Of a stretch of DNA of 8,491 nt, positions 1-5,052 are shown one piece after another. Under the pieces are notes generated by a model. That model did no database searches and was not told where the DNA came from. It saw only the letters and a program-made list of their open reading frames with translations. This stretch comes from an uncultured Saprospiraceae bacterium. Lineage in GTDB: Bacteria; Bacteroidota; Bacteroidia; Chitinophagales; Saprospiraceae. The DNA lies in NCBI GenBank assembly GCA_937930625.1, contig CALHBW010000300.1:1-8491 (forward strand), in the 5' to 3' direction. A program made the position numbers and the translations under genes. Numbering within the stretch: position 1 is the first letter of the stretch; the number at the start of each line of letters is the position of its first letter.

Positions 1-29
1 GGGAGTGGTGGGTTAATCGTTGTTACAAA

Positions 30-51
30 TAGTGTCGGAGCTAACGCTCCT
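30..51. repeat. Small interspersed-repeat-like hairpin
   Basis: A short hairpin, GGAGC-TAAC-GCTCC at 37-50, is preceded by TACAAATAGTGTC. Its layout (ACAAAT, then GTC, then a short hairpin of GGAGC type) resembles a small repeat I remember between genes in Bacteroidota genomes. That resemblance is from memory and the stem is only 5 bp, so the call is weak. No second copy is present in this window. Confidence 0.3.
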
Positions 52-175
52 GCAAAATCAACGTGAATCATATTTTTTATCGAATTACGTATTGTTTTTT
101 CATTAAAATGATTTCAAAGAAAGCTTAACTTAATGACATTGCCAATCAGATAAACTTGTCAATACTCCGGAAATA

Positions 176-211
176 AAAAGTCCCTTCACTCATGTGAATG
201 AAGGGACTTTT
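176..211 (-). terminator. Intrinsic terminator, probably bidirectional
   Basis: A perfect 13-bp stem (AAAAGTCCCTTCA at 176-188 with TGAAGGGACTTTT at 199-211) closes a 10-nt loop. Read on the minus strand it ends in GGGACTTTTTATTT, a classic U-tract. Read on the plus strand it ends in ACTTTTATATTTT, so it could also stop a rightward transcript entering from the left edge. It lies about 100 bp past the stop codon of the sugar transferase gene and is the best candidate end for that leftward transcript. Confidence 0.8.
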
Positions 212-228
212 ATATTTTGGAATTATCC

Positions 229-289
229 CATTTTTCGATTGCTTCATGGTTTCATGGCAACCATGAAACCATGAAGCAATCGAACAATG
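229..289. repeat. Long inverted repeat, CATGAAGCAAT family, copy 1
   Basis: The arms at 234-257 and 261-284 are perfect reverse complements over 24 bp around a 3-nt CAA spacer. The match continues outward to 229 and 289 with one mismatch, giving 28 of 29 pairs. Degenerate CAATGAAACCAT units carry on to about 310, almost touching the stop codon of the sugar transferase gene. The arms are built from short CATGAAACC and CATGAAGCAAT words rather than a GC-rich terminator stem. The left arm is 23/24 identical to 4019-4042, so this is a repeated family in this genome. Confidence 0.9.
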
Positions 290-313
290 AAACCATCCAA
301 CCATGAAACAACA

Positions 314-1726
314 TCATTTCCCACGTCCTTCGACCAGAATCAGAACGGTATAAAGTAGAATTTTAATATCTAAGGCGAGCGACATATTTTCGATATACAA
401 AATGTCGAATTTAAGACGTTGAACCATTTCATCAACATTGGAAGCGTAGCCATATTTGACCTGTCCCCAAGAGGTGATGCCCGGACGAACTTTGAGCAGA
501 TGCTTATAATGCGGGGCACGTTCGACGATTTGGTCAATAAAAAATTGACGTTCGGGACGCGGACCCACGAGCGACATTTCACCGACCAATACGTTCCAAA
601 AATTGGGCAATTCATCCAAGCGATACTTACGCATCACGCGCCCCCAGGGGGTCACGCGCGGATCGGCATCTTGCGAAAGTTGCGGACCTTGCTGCTCCGC
701 GTCGGTGTACATTGAGCGAAATTTGTAAATGTGGAAAGGCTTTCCATTCAAACCTATGCGCTCCTGAGAATAAAATATCGGACCGGACGATGACATCCGC
801 ACCCGTATGGCAATATAAATCAAAAGCGGCAACAGCAAAATTAGCATGACACCCGAAGCCACAACATCCATCAGGCGTTTGAGCAATCGCTGCCAAACGG
901 GCATCAGGCTCGGCGATATTTCAATCAATACTGCACCATAAACGTGGTTCATTTTCACCGTTCCCAACATAATATCGTACATATCGGGAATGATTTTTAT
1001 CACCAAATTGAAATCATATAAAATATTGAGAATGCTGCGAAGGCGATTGTGTTCGGAAGTTTCTACCGCAATAATGACTTCTTCCACATTATGAGTACGA
1101 ATGGCTTCCGAAAGGTCTTTAATCTTGCCGACGCAGGGGAGGTGTGCTTTGAGTTGGTTGCGGCTATCGCCATTGACATCAATAAATCCCTTGAAAATAT
1201 AACCAAGCGAATGGTCGCGCTCCGTGATGTCTTGGTAGAGGTCGAGTGCGTTTTTATTGCCGCCAATGATGAGCGTATTGAAGCCGACCAAACCTGTTTT
1301 GAGACGATTGTGAGCAACGGTCAATATCGACAAACGCACAAAAGCCGTAATCCCGAAGTGAATGCCAAACAAGCCCAAAACCAAATCGCGATAATTCGGG
1401 TAGCCCTGAATCACATCGTCCAACATCAAGGCAAAAAACAGAAAAATCACACCCAAAAAGGTCAACCCAAACGTGCGTATCAGCACCCGCATCCGCGAAG
1501 CGCGATAGATGTCATTATAAGATTCAAACACAGCATAGAGCAAAATCCACCCAAGCGGAATGACGATGACTCCTGCGAAAAATTTAGGGTCATTGAGCAT
1601 CGACCACTCAAAAGGCTGCAACTCAATGCGTATTTTTCGATAGATGAAAAAACAACACCAAGCCAACATTGCCGCGAAAAAATCCGCCACAAAATAAATA
1701 AATATGCCTCTGCGTCTGTTGCCCAT
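314..1726 (-). CDS. Exopolysaccharide polyprenyl glycosylphosphotransferase (initiating sugar transferase)
   Basis: This 470-residue membrane protein belongs to the WbaP/WcaJ family. By family knowledge it moves a sugar-1-phosphate from a nucleotide sugar to undecaprenyl phosphate at the inner membrane, the first step of capsule, exopolysaccharide or O-antigen units. Hydrophobic segments lie near residues 7-28, 51-66, 83-101 and 113-136. A Rossmann-like region follows (about 150-260, with TLIIGG at 151-156). The membrane-anchored catalytic domain starts at KRLMDVVASG (283-292). Signature stretches are SGPIFYSQERIG (314-325), IYKFRSM (333-339), the basic-acidic RKYRLDELPNFWNVL (366-380), MSLVGPRPE (384-392) and RPGITSWGQV (414-423). 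Length is normal for the family. I chose the ATG at 1724-1726: the open frame continues to a TTG at 1783, but those 19 codons lie in the AAGTTT repeat. Which sugar it transfers cannot be told. Confidence 0.95.
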   Translation of the reverse strand: MGNRRRGIFIYFVADFFAAMLAWCCFFIYRKIRIELQPFEWSMLNDPKFFAGVIVIPLGWILLYAVFESYNDIYRASRMRVLIRTFGLTFLGVIFLFFALMLDDVIQGYPNYRDLVLGLFGIHFGITAFVRLSILTVAHNRLKTGLVGFNTLIIGGNKNALDLYQDITERDHSLGYIFKGFIDVNGDSRNQLKAHLPCVGKIKDLSEAIRTHNVEEVIIAVETSEHNRLRSILNILYDFNLVIKIIPDMYDIMLGTVKMNHVYGAVLIEISPSLMPVWQRLLKRLMDVVASGVMLILLLPLLIYIAIRVRMSSSGPIFYSQERIGLNGKPFHIYKFRSMYTDAEQQGPQLSQDADPRVTPWGRVMRKYRLDELPNFWNVLVGEMSLVGPRPERQFFIDQIVERAPHYKHLLKVRPGITSWGQVKYGYASNVDEMVQRLKFDILYIENMSLALDIKILLYTVLILVEGRGK

Positions 1727-1735
1727 GTTACTTTT

Positions 1736-1865
1736 GAAGTTTAAGTTTAAGAATAAGTTTAAGTTTAAAAATTTAATTTTCAATTAAATTTATATTTTAT
1801 TAATTTATTATTTTTTGAAAAAGAAATAATTTTTAAACTTAAACTTAAACTTAATCTTAAACTTC
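1736..1865. repeat. AAGTTT-unit inverted repeat with 38-nt arms
   Basis: Arms at 1736-1773 and 1828-1865 are reverse complements at 35 of 38 positions, separated by a 54-bp loop that is almost purely A and T. Each arm consists of repeated AAGTTT or AAACTT hexamers. The right arm reaches the first base of the lipoprotein stop codon, and the left arm ends 9 bp before the chosen ATG of the sugar transferase. The repeat therefore fills the gap between the two genes. A transcript through it could fold into a long AU-rich hairpin, but it has no GC stem or U-tract of a standard terminator. Confidence 0.9.
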
Positions 1866-2770
1866 TACTGGTGTATCAATTTAATATTATCCATGACCAA
1901 TTCGGAAAAACCCACATCGTCGGATTTGTTCATTTTGATATAGATTTGAAAACGGTCTCCATTAGATGCGCTAACTTCTTGATTGAGACTGACGTAGATT
2001 TTATTCCATTCCTCACGCGGAATGAGGGTCAGAATATCGACATCTACTGTCGCGCCACTCGCACTCTGCATAGCACGAAAACCTATCGTGAAATTCGTAT
2101 TGCACTTATAATTCATCTCCAGATAAACGCGCTCTCCTGAAGTCGGTAAGGCATAAAAAAGCCCCGTTCCAATGAAGGCTTGACTGCCCGTTTCGTTCAA
2201 CGTAATTTTCCCCGAACCGTTCCCTTCGAATACATCATCAAAACTTACTTCTATGCGTGTGCCGGGGTCGCCGTCGAGGTCATCCACAAAAGAATTACTG
2301 CCGTTAAAATCTTCGATAAATACAAAATTTGCCTCCGAATTATAGGTCACTTGCGGATTGACTTGCAAGACTTCTCCTTCTACCAAATCGCCCGCCACCG
2401 TGTAGCGCGTATAAAAAGGATACAACTCACGTATCGCCGAAATCCCGCTTTCAATCACAATCGGGTCAACAGCGATATTCTGCGTACCGTACTCCAAAAC
2501 CGGAATCGTAGCCGGCAAAGGAAAAATCCCCAAAGATTGTGCGCCTGCCACTACTTGTACCGCACTGATTTTGTGCGACGCACTGCCCTGTAAGCCGCTC
2601 GTCGTCACCAGCACCGTGTCTATCTGAATGTAAGAAGGAATTGGTTCTTCTTCGAGGTCGCAACTTTGCCAAGTCGTTGAGGCGAGTAGTAGGGCGAAAA
2701 ACAGAAATGCAAGCGTACTTGGTTTTGCCCTACGCGAATTTTTATTATTATTTTTTGTAAATAAATTCAT
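1865..2770 (-). CDS. Predicted surface lipoprotein of unknown function
   Basis: A 301-residue protein with a lipoprotein signal peptide: basic N-terminus (KNNNKNSRRAK), hydrophobic core at about 19-31, then TTWQSC with the lipid-attachment Cys at 37. DLEEEP follows the Cys; such acidic residues match the known Bacteroidota export signal that sends lipoproteins to the cell surface. Residues 46-145 (from SYIQIDTVLV to an SAIRELYPFYTRYT stretch near 111-124) resemble a conserved uncharacterised Bacteroidota family I recall. Residues 150-301 (FIEDFNGSN near the start, ending in MDNIKLIH) are rich in alternating beta strands and look like a jelly-roll, carbohydrate-binding or lectin-type sandwich; this is inference. 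No catalytic motif is seen. The ATG at 2768-2770 is chosen because the signal peptide begins right after it. Neighbours suggest an envelope or polysaccharide role. Confidence 0.85.
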   Translation of the reverse strand: MNLFTKNNNKNSRRAKPSTLAFLFFALLLASTTWQSCDLEEEPIPSYIQIDTVLVTTSGLQGSASHKISAVQVVAGAQSLGIFPLPATIPVLEYGTQNIAVDPIVIESGISAIRELYPFYTRYTVAGDLVEGEVLQVNPQVTYNSEANFVFIEDFNGSNSFVDDLDGDPGTRIEVSFDDVFEGNGSGKITLNETGSQAFIGTGLFYALPTSGERVYLEMNYKCNTNFTIGFRAMQSASGATVDVDILTLIPREEWNKIYVSLNQEVSASNGDRFQIYIKMNKSDDVGFSELVMDNIKLIHQ

Positions 2771-2795
2771 AATCCTAATCCAATGTTTTTGTGTA

Positions 2796-2869
2796 TTTTT
2801 TTATTTCGGAAAATGCTAAACCAACGTGAATTTATGCTTGTTTTTTTATTTCGGAAAATACTAAAGCAA
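2796..2869. repeat. 29-bp direct repeat pair upstream of the lipoprotein gene
   Basis: Copies at 2796-2824 and 2841-2869 agree at 27 of 29 positions and start 45 bp apart. Each begins with seven T, then ATTTCGGAAAAT, then CTAAA(C/G)CAA. The core TTTC-G-GAAA is a 9-bp palindrome, like a small operator half-pair. They lie 26 to 99 bp upstream of the lipoprotein start codon, where promoter and operator elements would be expected. A regulatory role is inferred from position only; no good TAnnTTTG box was found with it. Confidence 0.6.
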
Positions 2870-2903
2870 TCAAAAATCCCAAAATCAAAAATCCTTCAAT
2901 TTA
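2867..2903. repeat. AATCAAAAATCC low-complexity repeat, copy 1
   Basis: Two AATCAAAAATCC units in a row followed by TTCAATTTA. The same arrangement recurs in the same direction at 2986-3028, with about 80 bp of unique sequence between. Unlike the other gap repeats here, these copies are direct, not inverted. Confidence 0.7.
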
Positions 2904-2985
2904 CTTGCGTTGTCGCACTACTTTCTTGCTAATTAAGACTCAGATATCGAATGTTGCTTGACTGTTATTCAGCCTAAATCAAAAC

Positions 2986-3028
2986 CAATCAAAAATCAAA
3001 AATCCCCAAATCAAAAATCACTCAATTT
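2986..3028. repeat. AATCAAAAATCC low-complexity repeat, copy 2, overlapping a stop codon
   Basis: Three degenerate AATCAAAAATC units followed by ACTCAATTT. The repeat runs into the stop codon (3018-3020) and last codons of the oxidoreductase gene, so the gene end appears to have been absorbed by the repeat or to have seeded it. Confidence 0.7.
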
Positions 3029-3986
3029 CCCCTAAAATCCGATACGCCAAGTCCATCGCCCGATAGCCTTCCTGCAAACTCACTTTCGGCGTTTCATTCC
3101 GGCGAATACAATCCGCGAAAGTTTGTAATTCCATTTGAATAGCGTTGACGGGTTCGGTTTTGGCTTGTTGTAATTCGAGGTATTTTTTGCCGGAATTGGT
3201 GTCGAGGGTCATTAGATTTTCTTTTTGAGGTGCGTTATTTTCCGCATCATACAAGCGAATAATGTCTGTTTTTTTATCCAAAAAATCCATGCTGATGTAT
3301 GCGTCCTTTTGAAAAAGGCGCACTTTCCGCAGATTTTTCATGGAGATGCGACTTGCCGTAAAATTCGCCACACAACCATTCGCAAATTCCACCCTTGCAT
3401 TCGCAATATCGGGCGTATCGCTCACCACTGCCACGCCACTCGCGTGTACCTGCGCCACCTCATGCGGCACGAGACTCAACACAATATCCAAATCGTGAAT
3501 CATCAAATCCAAAATCACCGACACATCCGTTCCTCGCGGATTGAACATCGCCAAGCGGTGCGCCTCCACAAACATCGGCTCCAATGCGACATCTTGCACC
3601 GCCAGAAACGCAGGATTAAAACGCTCTACATGTCCGATTTGTACATGTACATTGTGTTTTTTGTGCAATAAAATCAATTGTTGGGCTTCGGTGAGCGTGT
3701 GTGTCAGGGGTTTTTCGATAAATACGTGTCTATCCTGCTCCATCGCGAGTGCGGCAAGCGCGTAATGCGCGGGCGTCGGCGCGACAATATCCGCCACATC
3801 CACCGCCTGAATGAGTGATTCGGCACTATCGAAACGCGGAATTTGAAATTCATCTGCTACCTTTGCTGCCACCACATCATTCGGGTCGTAAAATCCCACT
3901 AATTCATAGACATCCACAAGTTCGCGGATACATCGCAAGTGTATCTTACCCAAATGACCGACCCCAAAGACACCTATTTTTAGCAT
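3018..3986 (-). CDS. Gfo/Idh/MocA family NAD(P)-dependent oxidoreductase
   Basis: A 322-residue cytoplasmic dehydrogenase of normal family length. The N-terminal Rossmann domain has the dinucleotide-binding GVGHLG at 8-13 and an acidic D34 in FYDP that would contact the cofactor ribose, which favours NAD over NADP (inference). EKP at 91-93 is the family signature with the catalytic-site lysine. GHVERFNPAF at 118-127 and DLMIHDLDIVLSL at 160-172 contain the family's conserved substrate-site His164 and Asp residues. The GHVERFNP plus DLMIHD combination resembles the UDP-N-acetylglucosamine 3-dehydrogenase (GnnA-like) group that makes diamino sugars for lipid A. That substrate is a guess; other sugar nucleotides or inositol-type substrates are possible. 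The ATG at 3984-3986 places the Rossmann strand directly at the N-terminus, as usual. No ribosome binding site is visible. Confidence 0.93.
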   Translation of the reverse strand: MLKIGVFGVGHLGKIHLRCIRELVDVYELVGFYDPNDVVAAKVADEFQIPRFDSAESLIQAVDVADIVAPTPAHYALAALAMEQDRHVFIEKPLTHTLTEAQQLILLHKKHNVHVQIGHVERFNPAFLAVQDVALEPMFVEAHRLAMFNPRGTDVSVILDLMIHDLDIVLSLVPHEVAQVHASGVAVVSDTPDIANARVEFANGCVANFTASRISMKNLRKVRLFQKDAYISMDFLDKKTDIIRLYDAENNAPQKENLMTLDTNSGKKYLELQQAKTEPVNAIQMELQTFADCIRRNETPKVSLQEGYRAMDLAYRILGEIE

Positions 3987-3995
3987 GGAAATGGA

Positions 3996-4108
3996 TTGAT
4001 TGCTTTATTGTTTCATGGTTCGATTGCTTCATGGCTTCATGGTTTTTATTTTCGCGTAGCGAAAAACAATACAACAATGAAGCAATATAACAATGAAGCA
4101 ATGAAATC
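3996..4108. repeat. Long imperfect inverted repeat, CATGAAGCAAT family, copy 2
   Basis: The left part (3996-4048) carries ATTGCTTTATTG and ATTGCTTCATGG words. The right part (4066-4108) carries the complementary words CAATGAAGCAAT twice. The centre is a perfect 7-bp hairpin TTTTCGC-GTA-GCGAAAA at 4049-4065. Segment 4019-4042 is 23/24 identical to the arm at 234-257, so this is a second, more diverged member of the same family. It lies just upstream of the oxidoreductase start codon and would fall in that gene's leader. Confidence 0.85.
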
Positions 4109-4283
4109 AAAGCGGCGTGAAATTACGGGTTTTTGATTGGTTTTTGGGAATATGGATGGGAAAGTGTGCTTAATTGGTTTTAATTCGGTACGATGTTATT
4201 TGTAAATGCTGATAAGCAGACAAGTTAAATGTTAAACAAATCTTCTAAGCCTACTGTCGAGCTGTGGTTTTGTTAAGCGTGTA

Positions 4284-4325
4284 AAGATTTCGCGGACTAT
4301 AGACTTGTATAGTCCGCGAAATCTT
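4284..4325. terminator. Perfect 18-bp stem with 6-nt loop; possible 3' end of the restriction-modification operon
   Basis: Arms at 4284-4301 and 4308-4325 are exact reverse complements (AAGATTTCGCGGACTATA and its complement) around GACTTG. It lies about 75 bp past the stop codon of the nuclease-like gene. On the minus strand the stem is followed by TTTACACGC, so there is no proper U-tract. It may act as a transcript-end or RNA-stabilising hairpin, or be a palindromic mobile repeat. The structure itself is certain; the terminator role is not. Confidence 0.5.
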
Positions 4326-4336
4326 GTAAAATATAG

Positions 4337-4378
4337 CACTTTTCGCGGGGTATTGGGTTTTATATGCTGCGGAAAGTG
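4337..4378 (+). other. Second hairpin, best folded as plus-strand RNA
   Basis: CACTTTTCGCGG at 4337-4348 can pair with CTGCGGAAAGTG at 4367-4378 in plus-strand RNA: 12 pairs, two of them G-U, with an 18-nt loop. In minus-strand RNA the two G-U pairs become A-C mismatches. GGGTTTTT follows on the plus strand. With the 18-bp stem just to its left it could belong to a small structured RNA. No plus-strand promoter or gene is seen, so the assignment is weak. Confidence 0.3.
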
Positions 4379-4401
4379 GGGTTTTTAGCTATAAGTCCGT
4401 T

Positions 4402-5040
4402 TTAGACATCAACCCAAAAGTGATGCAAGACAACCTCCGAACCATCAACTCGCGGGTGAGTAGATTTGAGTTTTGCGGTGGTATTGATGTGGATTTTTTG
4501 GAGTTGTTCGGACGAGTTCCATCCTGCGTCCAGTATCCATTGATTGATTTTGGTGTACCAATGATTGAAGTCGTTTTCTTTTACGAAAGCAATCAAACCG
4601 TTAATTGGAATATTTCTATCTCTATTGTCAACACCATGTTTACCTTCTTTAAATCGTTGGATTCCTGCACCTTTTCCGTAAACATATTCGTATTCATTGC
4701 GTGGTGATTTTTTAGTGCCTTTTGGTGTAGGTAATAATTTTGCTTCAATTGTAAAAATAAGCAAACCGCTATTCTTATGAAAGACGCCAATATCAACAAC
4801 ATAGCTTCCTTTTTGTGGCGTTTCGTGATTAAAAACGAGAGAAAAGTTATCCTCGTTAAGGTAGTTATTCATAAAAACACAGAAAGCCATGGTGTGCTGT
4901 TTTTCATTTTTCTTCTTTTTTAGAATGTTATCAAATACTTTGGAAGTTGTGAAATGGGTGATGTGCTCATCTACCGAAGCTATCAACTTCGATACAAGAA
5001 CATTTGGACGTAGTATTTTATCGAATTCGTTTGGTATCAT
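4402..5040 (-). CDS. PD-(D/E)XK nuclease-like protein, candidate restriction subunit
   Basis: A 212-residue soluble protein I do not recognise as a named enzyme. Residues 79-101 show the core of a PD-(D/E)XK nuclease: SYVVDIGVF with D83, a turn (HKNSG), then LLIFTIEAKLL with E99 and K101, both acidic and basic residues at strand ends as expected for metal binding and catalysis. A conserved-looking GKGAGIQRFKEGKHG (122-136) and a hydrophobic strand INGLIAFVKEND (146-157) follow, also typical of the fold. Its start is 12 bp after the stop of the DNA methyltransferase gene, so the two are almost surely co-transcribed. By context it is probably the cleavage partner of that enzyme. It could instead be an accessory nuclease of another defence type. 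The ATG at 5038-5040 is the only start giving this spacing; no Shine-Dalgarno sequence is present. Confidence 0.75.
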   Translation of the reverse strand: MIPNEFDKILRPNVLVSKLIASVDEHITHFTTSKVFDNILKKKKNEKQHTMAFCVFMNNYLNEDNFSLVFNHETPQKGSYVVDIGVFHKNSGLLIFTIEAKLLPTPKGTKKSPRNEYEYVYGKGAGIQRFKEGKHGVDNRDRNIPINGLIAFVKENDFNHWYTKINQWILDAGWNSSEQLQKIHINTTAKLKSTHPRVDGSEVVLHHFWVDV

Positions 5041-5052
5041 AGTGTTTAGGAG

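Larger units (their letters stand above)
4109..4401. other. Intergenic region between the nuclease-like gene and the oxidoreductase
   Basis: About 290 bp with no credible coding frame on either strand. It is unique sequence up to about 4280, followed by two hairpins listed separately. I found no TAnnTTTG box pointing toward the oxidoreductase gene, no tRNA and no recognised riboswitch. Because both neighbours are transcribed leftward, it must contain the end of the candidate restriction-modification transcript and probably the promoter for the oxidoreductase gene. Confidence 0.6.

Noticed and set aside
1049..1744. Plus-strand open frame of 231 codons
   Set aside because: It lies wholly antisense to the well-supported sugar transferase gene, and its translation is rich in H, R, K and N without any recognisable motif.
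2180..2593. Plus-strand open frame of 137 codons
   Set aside because: It is antisense to the lipoprotein gene, which has a signal peptide and lipobox; the plus-strand frame has no domain signal.
2867..3028. CRISPR array
   Set aside because: The repeats are short, degenerate and irregularly spaced low-complexity units; no cas gene is present.
4109..4283. tRNA or riboswitch in the gap
   Set aside because: No cloverleaf, no T-loop GTTCGA-type motif and no recognised riboswitch core was seen.
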